A DNA stretch of 64,000 nucleotides, taken from Polynucleobacter sp. MWH-CaK5 (GTDB taxonomy: Bacteria > Pseudomonadota > Gammaproteobacteria > Burkholderiales > Burkholderiaceae). The notes under the pieces are model-generated. The model did not search any database. It was not told where the DNA came from and worked only from the letters and a program-made list of their open reading frames with translations. This document shows, one piece after another, positions 24,620-33,102 of this stretch (position 1 is the stretch's first letter; every line of letters starts with the position of its first letter). The DNA lies in NCBI RefSeq assembly GCF_018687615.1, contig NZ_CP061299.1, forward strand, positions 977,433-1,041,432, given 5' to 3'. The position numbers and the translations under genes are program-made.

Positions 24620-26800
24620 CTAACTTCTTAATAACCGCAATCCATTTGCCACTACTAGCAAGCTCGCACCCATATCCGCAAATACCGCCATCCACATCGT
24701 GGCTTGCCCTGTAAAGGTAAGCACAAGGAAGATAGCCTTAATGCCTAGAGCAAGAACAATGTTTTGAGTCAGAATTAGAGCGGTTGATTTGGATAGCCGA
24801 ATAAAGGTAGCAATCTTGCGTAAATCATCATCCATTAGCGCAACATCAGCAGTCTCTATCGCAGTATCGGTTCCAGCCGCCCCCATCGCAAATCCAATAC
24901 TTGCTCTTGCTAAAGCGGGGGCATCATTAATGCCATCTCCAACCATGCCTACCTTTACATTGGGATCCTTTTTTAGGCGACTGTCAATTATTTTGAGCTT
25001 ATCTTCAGGCAATAAATTACCCACAATTTCATCGACACCCACCTGCTTACCTATTGCCTTGGCGGTGTGCTCATTGTCACCAGTGAGCATGATGGTAGTC
25101 ACACCTAATTGGTGAAGCCCATCAATAGCCTGCTTGCTTGTTTCTCTAACAGTATCGGCTACCGCAATAATGGCTAGAACCTCTGTTTGGTTGGTAAGCA
25201 ATACGGCCGTTTTGCCTTGCTGCTCGAGTGGTAATAAACGATTCTCAATATCATCAGAGCACAAACCCAATTCTTCAATCAGTCGATGATTGCCAAGGTA
25301 ATACAAATTACCCTCAATAACGCCTTTGACACCGCGACCCAGAATCGCCTCAAAGCTATCTACAGTCATTAAATCATTCTTTTGCTCTTGATTAGCATGG
25401 GCAATTGCTAGAGATACGGGATGATCAGATCGTGCTGCAAGACTGATGGCAATTTCGTGAATATGCTTGTCATTGCTACTTAATGCAAAAAAGTCCGTTT
25501 GTGCAGGCTTCCCGTAGGTTAGTGTCCCTGTCTTATCTACTGCTAAGACCTTCATGCTCCGTCCTGCTTCTAAAAAAGCGCCTCCTTTAATTAAGATGCC
25601 TTTTCTTGCAGCGGCTGCTAAGCCACTCACAATCGTTACTGGTGTTGAGATCACCAAAGCACAAGGGCAGGCAATCACTAACATGACTAATGCTTTATAG
25701 ATCCACTCTTGCCATGACTGCGCCATTAACAATGGAGGCAAAACAGCGACTAACACCGCAAGCAAAAAAACAGCTGGCGTATAGATCTTGGCGAATTGAT
25801 CAACAAAACGCTGGGTGGGCGCACGACTTCCTTGCGCCGCTTCTACTGCATGAATAATTCGAGCTAGCGTTGAATGAGTCGCTTCTGCAGTAACTTTGTA
25901 TTCGAACGATCCTGTCTGATTTATCGTTCCCGCAAATACCTCATCGCCAACTATCTTATCGACGGGTAGGCTCTCACCCGTGATTGGCGCTTGATTTACT
26001 GCCGAGTTACCACTTATTAATATGCCGTCTAAAGCTATTCGCTCTCCAGGACGCACTCGAACTAAAGCACCTAAAGCGATAGCCTTTACATCCGTTAGCA
26101 CCCAAGAGCCATCGGCTTGCTGAACGGTTGCGGTTTCAGGGGTGAGGTCTAATAAGCCACGAATCGCATTACGAGCACGATCTAATGACTTGGCTTCAAT
26201 TACTTCAGCTAGAGTAAATAAGAACATCACCATGGCGGCTTCTGGCCAACTGCCAATCGCCATCGCGCCTGTGACTGCAATTGACATTAAGGCATTGATA
26301 TTGAGATTGCTATTCTTTAATGCAATCCAGCCCTTTTTATAAGTGGTCAGGCCCCCCGAAGCAATTGAGGCGATTACTAGAGTGATGACAATCCACTGAT
26401 TACCAAGTTGCAGCAATTCCATAATTTCAGCCAAGGTTGCAGTGATACCTGCAACAGCTAATGGCCACCAATTGGTTTTAGGCATAGGCTCAATCGAGCC
26501 GCCCTTTGTAGAAGTCTCACCACTTTGTAGCACCGCCTGCATTCCAATTGAACCCAAAGCGGACTCGATAGCGTCAAGTGAGTTGAGATTGTGACCAACC
26601 GTGAGCATCCTTTGCATTAAGTTAAAGTCCAGCGACTCAATGCCGCTTACACTCGCTAGCTTTTTGCGAATAAGCGCCTCTTCAGTTGGGCAGTCCATAT
26701 TTTCAATGCGATAGATGGCCTTATTCTTGCTCCGTATCTCAGAAGCCTTTGTCACAGGGGTTGATGTAGAACAACTACAGGAGGTATTGCATTCGCTCAT
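24620..26800 (-). CDS. P1B-type Zn/Cd/Pb-exporting ATPase (CadA/ZntA-like)
   Basis: A 726-residue heavy-metal pump. The N-terminus is Cys-rich (SECNTSCSCS), then one HMA domain with MDCPTEEALIR (Cys37), the ZntA-like variant with one Cys in the site. The ATPase motifs are TGES (274-277), CPC (378-380), phosphorylation DKTGTLT (422-428), SDHP with His460, and GDGINDAPAL. CPC with this HMA points to divalent Zn/Cd/Pb rather than Cu. It is driven by a MerR-type promoter. The regulator gene normally divergent to it (cadR/pbrR) is truncated here, so control may be lost or taken over by a chromosomal homologue. Confidence 0.93.
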   Translation of the reverse strand: MSECNTSCSCSTSTPVTKASEIRSKNKAIYRIENMDCPTEEALIRKKLASVSGIESLDFNLMQRMLTVGHNLNSLDAIESALGSIGMQAVLQSGETSTKGGSIEPMPKTNWWPLAVAGITATLAEIMELLQLGNQWIVITLVIASIASGGLTTYKKGWIALKNSNLNINALMSIAVTGAMAIGSWPEAAMVMFLFTLAEVIEAKSLDRARNAIRGLLDLTPETATVQQADGSWVLTDVKAIALGALVRVRPGERIALDGILISGNSAVNQAPITGESLPVDKIVGDEVFAGTINQTGSFEYKVTAEATHSTLARIIHAVEAAQGSRAPTQRFVDQFAKIYTPAVFLLAVLVAVLPPLLMAQSWQEWIYKALVMLVIACPCALVISTPVTIVSGLAAAARKGILIKGGAFLEAGRSMKVLAVDKTGTLTYGKPAQTDFFALSSNDKHIHEIAISLAARSDHPVSLAIAHANQEQKNDLMTVDSFEAILGRGVKGVIEGNLYYLGNHRLIEELGLCSDDIENRLLPLEQQGKTAVLLTNQTEVLAIIAVADTVRETSKQAIDGLHQLGVTTIMLTGDNEHTAKAIGKQVGVDEIVGNLLPEDKLKIIDSRLKKDPNVKVGMVGDGINDAPALARASIGFAMGAAGTDTAIETADVALMDDDLRKIATFIRLSKSTALILTQNIVLALGIKAIFLVLTFTGQATMWMAVFADMGASLLVVANGLRLLRS

Positions 26801-26831
26801 AGCGGAAACCTAAATAATGAAGACATAGAAC

Positions 26832-26862
26832 ATTTAACACCCTATAGTAACTATAGAGTCAA
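26832..26862 (-). promoter_or_regulatory. MerR-family promoter/operator of the metal ATPase
   Basis: On the minus strand: -35 TTGACT (26862-26857), 19-bp spacer, -10 TTAAAT (26837-26832). The spacer contains the palindrome CTATAGTAACTATAG. A 19-bp spacer with an internal dyad is the mark of MerR-type activation (CadR/PbrR/ZntR operators). Confidence 0.8.
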
Positions 26863-26898
26863 GGGATTAGAATAAAAATGTAAAAACTTGGAGGTCAA

Positions 26899-27040
26899 AT
26901 GAGAATTGGTGAACTAGCAACAGCCACAGGCACTCAAGTGGAAACTATTCGGTTTTATGAGCAAGAGGGTTTGTTAGCAAAACCGGCTCGATCTGAGGGT
27001 AACTTCCGAATCTACGGGGATCAGCACCTGCAACGCCTTC
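26899..27040 (+). pseudogene. MerR/CadR-type regulator, truncated after DNA-binding domain
   Basis: The N-terminal HTH is intact (MRIGELATATGTQVETIRFY, then EQEGLLAKPARSEGNFRIYG) and matches CadR/PbrR regulators. Homology ends near residues 42-47 (DQHLQRL); downstream comes THREAAIG and a stop, which belongs to an antisense fragment of another gene. Dimerisation helix and metal-binding Cys are missing, so it cannot sense metal. It lies divergent to the ATPase, the usual place for its regulator. Confidence 0.85.
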
Positions 27041-27211
27041 AAACTCATCGCGAAGCAGCCATAGGTTGATGTGGTCCAAAGCAAACGGCAGGCGCATCCG
27101 CAACCAACGAACACCAGGTGCGACCTCCATTGAACTCCCCACTTCCGGCAAAGCATCGGCTAAGGGATAATGAATAGAACTAAGATCGCTGGATTGGTTT
27201 TTGGTATTCAT
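27027..27211 (-). pseudogene. MBL-fold metallo-hydrolase, N-terminal fragment
   Basis: Starts MNTKNQSSDLSSIHYPLADA and shows MEVAPGVRWLRMRLPFALDH then INLWLLRDEFEGVAG, the conserved opening of an MBL-fold hydrolase family common in Burkholderiales. The continuation (usually with a DCG and later HxHxDH) is missing; reading runs into cadR sequence. Only about 60 residues of the gene remain. Confidence 0.75.
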
Positions 27212-27232
27212 TTTTTCTATTCTAGGTTTGCT

Positions 27233-27409
27233 TTGACAACAGTTCCATCACCTTGCATCAACTGGTGCGACATCAACCCTGAAAATGGTTTTTGCCGTGG
27301 CTGCTATCGCACGCTATCGGAGATTGCAGACTGGTCGGAACTTTCTAACTCTGACAAGCTTGAGGTCTGGGAAAAACTGGAAACACGCAAACCTCAAGCA
27401 CCACAGTAG
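27233..27409 (+). CDS. DUF1289 domain small Cys-rich protein
   Basis: About 58 residues from a TTG start at 27233; the upstream ATG at 27170 would overlap the divergent MBL start and adds non-homologous residues. The Cys pattern PSPCINWCDINPENGFCRGC with YRTLSEIADWSELSNSDKL is the DUF1289 signature, a small putative metal-binding domain of unknown role. It belongs to the captured chromosomal segment. Confidence 0.75.
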   Translation: MTTVPSPCINWCDINPENGFCRGCYRTLSEIADWSELSNSDKLEVWEKLETRKPQAPQ

Positions 27410-27423
27410 GCATTATTAATTGC

Positions 27424-28407
27424 TTATTTATTGACATCCACAATTAAGCGGCCGCGCACATTGCCCGCCATCAGCTCTGCCGCATATTTAATGGAATCCT
27501 CTAAACTAATTTCGTGAGAGATCTCCTCTAAAGTTTTGAGATCAACCAATTTACTCAATTGCTCATAAGCAGCAATGCGTTTTGCTTTTGGCACTGTCAC
27601 ACTATTAATGCCATACAAAGTTACACCACGCAAAATGAATGGCGCAACAGTTGATGGAAAATCCATCCCTTGAGCAAGGCCACAAGCGGCAACCGCACCA
27701 TCGCTCTTGGTTTGAGCGCAGGCATTTGCTAATGTATGACTACCAACGCTATCGACTACTGCTGCCCAACGCTCTTTTGCTAAAGGCTTACCAGGAGCCG
27801 AGAGTGCGGCACGATCAATCACTTCACTCGCGCCCAATTTCTTCAGGTAATCAGCCTCAGACATGCGCCCAGTACTGGCAACAACCGTAAAGCCCAACTT
27901 GCTTAGAAGAGTAATGGCAAAGCTACCTACCCCACCTGCAGCGCCAGTCACTAAGACCTCGCCATCACTTGGCTTCAATCCATGCTTTTGCAAAGCCATC
28001 ACACACAGCATTGCTGTGTAGCCAGCAGTACCAATAGCCAGGGCCTGCTTAGCAGTAAATCCCCTTGGCAAAGGAATGAGCCAGTCCGACTTCACGCGTG
28101 CTTGCTGAGCCAGTCCACCCCAATGACCTTCACCAACACCCCAACCATTGAGCAACACCATGTCACCAGCCTTAAATTCTGGGCTAGCGCTCTCTAAAAC
28201 TTCTCCAGCGAAATCAATACCTGGAACCATGGGAAAGCTACGCACCACCGGACCCTTGCCGGTAATGGCTAGACCATCTTTGTAATTTAGCGTGGAATAG
28301 AGCACCTTAACTCTGACATCGCCCTCCGGAAGACTTGCCTCATCGACCTGTGCGATCTCGGCGCGGTAGCCTTGATCATCCTTATTTACCAAAATAGCCT
28401 TGAACAT
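27424..28407 (-). CDS. acuI: acrylyl-CoA reductase-like quinone oxidoreductase (AcuI/YhdH family)
   Basis: A 327-residue medium-chain dehydrogenase/reductase. The start at 28407 (MFKAILVNKDDQGY) has AGGAAGAG just before it; the longer frame to 28440 is unlikely. Motifs are LNYKDGLAITGKGPV, VPGIDFAGEV, the YhdH/AcuI-typical LLNGWGVGEGHWGGLAQ, and the NADP fold VTGAAGGVGSFA. AcuI reduces acrylyl-CoA to propionyl-CoA with NADPH and detoxifies acrylate. Genomic context gives no further clue. Confidence 0.88.
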   Translation of the reverse strand: MFKAILVNKDDQGYRAEIAQVDEASLPEGDVRVKVLYSTLNYKDGLAITGKGPVVRSFPMVPGIDFAGEVLESASPEFKAGDMVLLNGWGVGEGHWGGLAQQARVKSDWLIPLPRGFTAKQALAIGTAGYTAMLCVMALQKHGLKPSDGEVLVTGAAGGVGSFAITLLSKLGFTVVASTGRMSEADYLKKLGASEVIDRAALSAPGKPLAKERWAAVVDSVGSHTLANACAQTKSDGAVAACGLAQGMDFPSTVAPFILRGVTLYGINSVTVPKAKRIAAYEQLSKLVDLKTLEEISHEISLEDSIKYAAELMAGNVRGRLIVDVNK

Positions 28408-28494
28408 ATCTCTTCCTTTTAAAAGCGCTGCATTCTCCACAGCAAGTGCGTAATAGGTTTATCCTAACGAGCATTGCTGATTATGGAGGTTTCC

Positions 28495-28797
28495 ATGAAA
28501 AAAATTCTACTATTAACTGCGGTTTCTGGCTTAGCGCTAGTCGGATGCTCCTCAAGCCAAATTAATATGTCAATGGGCAATATGCGCCTCATTACCTCCA
28601 GCGCAGCACCTCAAGACGTGATGGACTTTGCCAATACGACTTGTAAGAATGATTTCTACCAAGGCGCAAGCTTCCTTTCCAAGGCCGGCAAGGAATATCG
28701 CTTTAAATGCGTTAAACCTGAAGAGAATGAAATCCTGAACCCAATTCCAGGCACAACTATTCCCGTCGATGCGCCCGCTCCGACTGCAGCAAAGTAA
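28495..28797 (+). CDS. small lipoprotein, uncharacterised
   Basis: A 100-residue protein; ATG 28495 has GGAGG six bases upstream. Signal peptide MKKILLLTAVSGLALVGC with a lipobox ending at Cys18. The mature part (MRLITSSAAPQDVMDFANTT, then YQGASFLSKAGKEYRFKC) has two Cys that may pair. No function was recognised. It diverges from acuI. Confidence 0.72.
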   Translation: MKKILLLTAVSGLALVGCSSSQINMSMGNMRLITSSAAPQDVMDFANTTCKNDFYQGASFLSKAGKEYRFKCVKPEENEILNPIPGTTIPVDAPAPTAAK

Positions 28798-28818
28798 GCC
28801 ACTAAATAAGCAAACAAG

Positions 28819-29307
28819 ATGACCCCATTTACTTCCCAAGAGCTCCGCAAAGGCTTTTCCTCCTTTGCAACTGGGGTCACAGTCATTACCTGCTTAGATG
28901 CTGACCAGAATGCTCACGGCATCACCATCAGCTCATTCAATACTGTTTCACTAGAACCGCCACTTATCTTGTGGAGCCTCAAAAAGCATTCACGCTTAAT
29001 GCCCCATTTTGAAGTGGGTCACAAGCAGTTAATTCATGTCTTGGAGCGCTCACAAGAAGCAATGGCAATGCACTTTGCCACTGTAAAAGAAAATCAATTT
29101 GTGAACATCCCCCATAAGCTTGCAGAAAGCGGACTTACCCAAATTGAAGGATGCTGCGCATACTTTGAGTGTGAAACTGTTTCTGTTCATACCGGTGGCG
29201 ATCACAACATCATCGTTGCTAAAGTACTCAACCTAAAGCACACCCCAGAAAGTCACCCACTCATATTTGCACACAGCAAATTTATGGGCCTAGATTCATC
29301 ACTTTAA
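28819..29307 (+). CDS. flavin reductase-like (FMN-binding split-barrel) protein
   Basis: A 162-residue split-barrel flavoprotein. Family motifs are LRKGFSSFATGVTVITCLD, the HGITISSFNTVSLEPPLILW loop and GLTQIEGCCAYFECETVSVH near the end. Such proteins reduce FMN/FAD with NAD(P)H for two-component monooxygenases; no oxygenase is adjacent, so the partner is unknown. It is 21 bp after the lipoprotein gene. Confidence 0.85.
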   Translation: MTPFTSQELRKGFSSFATGVTVITCLDADQNAHGITISSFNTVSLEPPLILWSLKKHSRLMPHFEVGHKQLIHVLERSQEAMAMHFATVKENQFVNIPHKLAESGLTQIEGCCAYFECETVSVHTGGDHNIIVAKVLNLKHTPESHPLIFAHSKFMGLDSSL

Positions 29308-29329
29308 AAATACCAAAATAGGAATTCTC

Positions 29330-29992
29330 ATGATTCGCTTATGGGGAAGAAAAAGTTCCATCAATGTGCAAAAGGTCTTTTGGTGCCTTGCGGAGCTAGG
29401 ACTAGAAGAGAGTAAAGATTTTGAGCGCATTGATGCAGGCCTTCACTTTGGCAAAAATCGCACCCCTGAATTTCTAGCACTCAACCCCAATGGCTTAGTC
29501 CCGACTCTGCAAGACGGTGATCTTGTACTCTGGGAATCCAATACCATCTTGCGATATCTGGTTCGTCAGTACGATAAGTCGAAGCGCTTTCCAACAGACA
29601 TCACTAGTCAGTACCAATCTGAGAAGTGGATGGATTGGCAACTAGGTACGATGTGGCCAAGTTTGCGCGTTGCCTTTCTTGGGCTAACTCGGACACCTGA
29701 AAACGAAAGAAACTACGAGGTCATTCACAAGGCATATCAAGATACCAATGCTTTGCTCGCACTACTTGATCAACAGCTGGCCAATCAACGTTATTGCTCA
29801 GGAGACTCTTTCAATATTGGGGATATTCCACTAGCGCTCTGTGTAAGTAGATGGATTCTATTAAATGAAACCTTTCCAGAGCAAACTGGGCCACGTTTTT
29901 CTTTGCAGAACGTCGAAGCATGGATGCAACGCATAGAGGCGGAAACCAAGTACAGCGTAGTTGCAGAAAAAGAGCTCAATATTGTGAAGTAA
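29330..29992 (+). CDS. glutathione S-transferase family protein
   Basis: A 220-residue GST. N-terminal thioredoxin fold: LWGRKSSINVQKVFWCLAEL, then NPNGLVPTLQDGDLVLWESN with the Glu-Ser pair that binds glutathione. The C-terminal helical domain ends near residue 205. It probably works in detoxification or stress; the specific substrate is unknown. A strong bidirectional terminator follows. Confidence 0.88.
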   Translation: MIRLWGRKSSINVQKVFWCLAELGLEESKDFERIDAGLHFGKNRTPEFLALNPNGLVPTLQDGDLVLWESNTILRYLVRQYDKSKRFPTDITSQYQSEKWMDWQLGTMWPSLRVAFLGLTRTPENERNYEVIHKAYQDTNALLALLDQQLANQRYCSGDSFNIGDIPLALCVSRWILLNETFPEQTGPRFSLQNVEAWMQRIEAETKYSVVAEKELNIVK

Positions 29993-30009
29993 GTCAGAAG
30001 CTCCAATTG

Positions 30010-30037
30010 AAAAGGGTGAACTGAGTTCACCCTTTTT
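30010..30037. terminator. bidirectional rho-independent terminator
   Basis: A 12-pair stem AAAAGGGTGAAC/GTTCACCCTTTT with loop TGA, flanked by A and T tracts, lies between the convergent GST and RND pump genes. Confidence 0.85.
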
Positions 30038-30059
30038 CTTTAACCATTTGCGGAATAAA

Positions 30060-33000
30060 TTACTGTTGCTTAAATTTCTTCTGATGGTGATCTGCACCAA
30101 TAAACAAGTACATCGCTGGCACTACAAAGAGCGTAAACAGAGTGCCGATCGATAAACCAGTAAAAATCACGATACCCATCGATTGACGGCCAGCAGCGCC
30201 GGCGCCAGAGGCAATGACGAGAGGCACCACACCCAATACCATCGCTGCAGTAGTCATCAGAATCGGGCGCAAACGCACACTACTTGCTTCTACGATAGCG
30301 TCCAACTTACTGCGGCCAGCCTCTTGCAGCTCATTGGCAAATTCCACAATCAAGATTCCGTGCTTACTGATCAAGCCCATCAACGTAACAAGTCCAACCT
30401 GGGTATACACGTTCAAGGTTGTAAATCCAAGGTTGATAAAGATAAGGGCGCCAAACAAGGCAAGTGGCACCGAAACCAAAATCACGATCGGATCACGGAA
30501 GCTTTCAAACTGTGCAGCCAAGACTAAGAACACGATCAAGATCGCAAAGAACATTGTCACCAAGAAACCGCCTGACTCCGCCATGAACTGGCGGGATGGG
30601 CCGGCGTAATCCATGGTGTAACCATTGGGTGCGACTTCTTTCAAAGTTTGACGCATGAACTCGAGCAAATCGGCTTGAGAAATAAATGGTGTACTCACAC
30701 CAGAGATCGTTGCAGAGTTGAGCTGCTGAAAGTGATTGATGGATTGCGGTACTACTTTTTGCTTAATCGTTGCAATCGTGCGTGCCTGAATCATCTGTCC
30801 ACTAGGCGTACGGATGTAGTAATCCAAGATCTGATCCGGATTTAAGCGGTCCACTTGCTTTACTTGTGGAATAACGCGATAGGAACGGCCAGCTACAGAG
30901 AAGTAATTCACGTAACCGCCACCCAAAGCAGCGGATAGCGCGCTACCCACCTGCTGCTGAGTCATACCTAGTGCGGCAACTTTTTCACGATCAATTTCTA
31001 AAACGTCTTGCGGCTTATCAATCTTCAAATCTGAATCCACGAAGAAGAAATTTCCACTGCGACGAGCCTTATCTAAAACTGCCTGAGATACTTCGTTGAG
31101 CTGCTCGTAAGACTCAGTAGTGTTGATGACCACCTGAACCGGCAATCCCTGCGCACCAGGCAAAGCTGGGAACTGGAAGGCTGCTACGCGAGCGCCTGCG
31201 ATCGTATTCCACTTGCTTTGCATATCTTCTTGAAACTTCGTGGCATTACGACTGCGTTGATCCCAATCCTTAAGCAATACACCACCAAAACTACTGGTTG
31301 GACTGGTGATCTGGAACATCTGCTCATACTCAGGCTCTGCTGCTGATATTTGATAAATCTGATCAGCGTAAGTCTGCATCTGATTAACTGTACTATTGGG
31401 TGGGCCCGAAGCCTGCATCAACACAATACCCTGGTCTTCTGTTGGTGCTAATTCAGCGCGGGCAGTGGCGTAAAGGTAAGCAACTCCACCCAATAAAATC
31501 ACGCCCATCACAATGATGACCTGCCAAGTACTCAAGAGTTCACGCAAAGTGGTTTGATAGCTGTGGTGTACCTTATCAAAAATACGATCAATCTTCTGTA
31601 CAAATGAAGAAGCTTCTTGCTCTTCAGTAAAGATGCGTGAGCACATCATCGGAGAGAGCGTTAACGCAATCAATCCCGATACCGCTACGGCACTAGCCAA
31701 AGTAAAGGCAAACTCGGTAAAGAGCGCCCCCGTTAAGCCGCCCTGGAAGCCAATTGGGATATAGACTGCGATCAACACAATCGTCATTGCCAAAATTGGA
31801 CCGCCCAATTCACGTGCGGCAATTAAAGAAGCCTCTAGCGGGGACTTGCCCTCCTTCATATGACGGTCAACGTTCTCAACCACAATGATGGCATCGTCCA
31901 CGACCAAACCAATTGCAAGCACTAGAGCTAACAGTGTCAGCAAGTTAATGGAGTAACCCAATACCTGCATTAAGAAGAATGTGCCAATTAAAGAGAGTGG
32001 CATCGCAATCACAGGAACTGCAACTGCACGCGCACTTCCTAAGAAAAGGTAAATCACCACTGTCACAATCAATAGCGCTTCTAGTAAGGTAGCCACTACT
32101 TCATCAATCGAAGTGGTAATGAACTTAGTAGAGTCATAAACTACTTTGCCCGACATACCGGTTGGCAACTGCTTCTGAATATCTGGCACCGCGGCACGAA
32201 CACGTTCAGCTACATCAAGCAAGTTCGCCTGAGGCGCGACCTTGATGGCAATAAATACTGAGCGCTTGCCACTAAATGCGACATTGGTGTTGTAGTCCTC
32301 GGAGCCCATGCTCACGGTCGCGACTTGATCTAAATAGACAATATTGATGCCATCTTTTTTGACAACCAATTTGCGGAACTCATCGAGCGTATGTAGATCT
32401 GTACCAGCCACTAAGTCCACAGCAACCATGTCACCTTTAGTGCTACCGACCGCTGATAGGTAGTTATTGGCGGCCATCGCGCTATAGACATCATCAGCAC
32501 CCACACCCAGGCCAGCCATCTTCTCGCGGTCGAGCCAAGCGCGTAGAGCAAACTTTCTGCCGCCAGTGATTTCAGCATTTTGGACGCCATCTACAGCATC
32601 CAGCTTTGGTTTAACTACCCGCAACAAGTAATCCGTGATCGCATTGTTCGGAATGTCATCGCTATAAAAGCCCATGTACATCGCCGCAGTCGACTGACCA
32701 ATTTGCACAGTCAATACCGGTTGCTGAGCTTGGGGTGGCAGTTGATTCTTGACCGAGCTAATCTGCGTCTGAATTTGGGTTAATGCAGCATTGGAATCGT
32801 AATTAAGTTTGAGAGTAGCGGTAATCGTCGAAAGACCGCTCACGCTCATTGATGACAAATAGTCGATACCTTGAGACTGAGCAATCGCCGTCTCTAATGG
32901 TTGCGTAATAAACCCAGCAATCGTCTCAGGATCAGCACCATAGTAGGCAGTTGTAATGGTAACAATCGCATTTTGGGTTTGTGGATATTGATTGACCGGC

Positions 33001-33095
33001 AACGATCCAACAGCCTTCAAACCAAACACTAAGACAAGCGCACTCACTACCAGCGAGAGCACTGGTCTACGAATAAATATGTCAGTCCAATTCAT
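30060..33095 (-). CDS. RND multidrug efflux pump inner-membrane subunit
   Basis: A 1011-residue HAE1-type RND transporter. It starts MNWTDIFIRRPVLSLVVSAL and shows the YPQTQNAIVTITTAYYGADP porter start, TM helices 2-6 in the middle (LLTLLALVLAIGLVVDDAIIVVENV, with the proton-relay Asp pair) and the second repeat ending in GAGAAGRQSMGIVIFTG. It forms the trimeric pump of the tripartite complex with the adaptor and outer membrane factor encoded just upstream. The order OMF-adaptor-pump with short or overlapping junctions marks one operon. The substrate range cannot be read from sequence. Confidence 0.93.
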   Translation of the reverse strand: MNWTDIFIRRPVLSLVVSALVLVFGLKAVGSLPVNQYPQTQNAIVTITTAYYGADPETIAGFITQPLETAIAQSQGIDYLSSMSVSGLSTITATLKLNYDSNAALTQIQTQISSVKNQLPPQAQQPVLTVQIGQSTAAMYMGFYSDDIPNNAITDYLLRVVKPKLDAVDGVQNAEITGGRKFALRAWLDREKMAGLGVGADDVYSAMAANNYLSAVGSTKGDMVAVDLVAGTDLHTLDEFRKLVVKKDGINIVYLDQVATVSMGSEDYNTNVAFSGKRSVFIAIKVAPQANLLDVAERVRAAVPDIQKQLPTGMSGKVVYDSTKFITTSIDEVVATLLEALLIVTVVIYLFLGSARAVAVPVIAMPLSLIGTFFLMQVLGYSINLLTLLALVLAIGLVVDDAIIVVENVDRHMKEGKSPLEASLIAARELGGPILAMTIVLIAVYIPIGFQGGLTGALFTEFAFTLASAVAVSGLIALTLSPMMCSRIFTEEQEASSFVQKIDRIFDKVHHSYQTTLRELLSTWQVIIVMGVILLGGVAYLYATARAELAPTEDQGIVLMQASGPPNSTVNQMQTYADQIYQISAAEPEYEQMFQITSPTSSFGGVLLKDWDQRSRNATKFQEDMQSKWNTIAGARVAAFQFPALPGAQGLPVQVVINTTESYEQLNEVSQAVLDKARRSGNFFFVDSDLKIDKPQDVLEIDREKVAALGMTQQQVGSALSAALGGGYVNYFSVAGRSYRVIPQVKQVDRLNPDQILDYYIRTPSGQMIQARTIATIKQKVVPQSINHFQQLNSATISGVSTPFISQADLLEFMRQTLKEVAPNGYTMDYAGPSRQFMAESGGFLVTMFFAILIVFLVLAAQFESFRDPIVILVSVPLALFGALIFINLGFTTLNVYTQVGLVTLMGLISKHGILIVEFANELQEAGRSKLDAIVEASSVRLRPILMTTAAMVLGVVPLVIASGAGAAGRQSMGIVIFTGLSIGTLFTLFVVPAMYLFIGADHHQKKFKQQ

Positions 33096-33102
33096 CTAGG
33101 AC

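Noticed and set aside
26945..27211. Intact 88-residue gene on the minus strand
   Set aside because: Only the first ~60 residues match an MBL-fold family; the rest is antisense cadR sequence.
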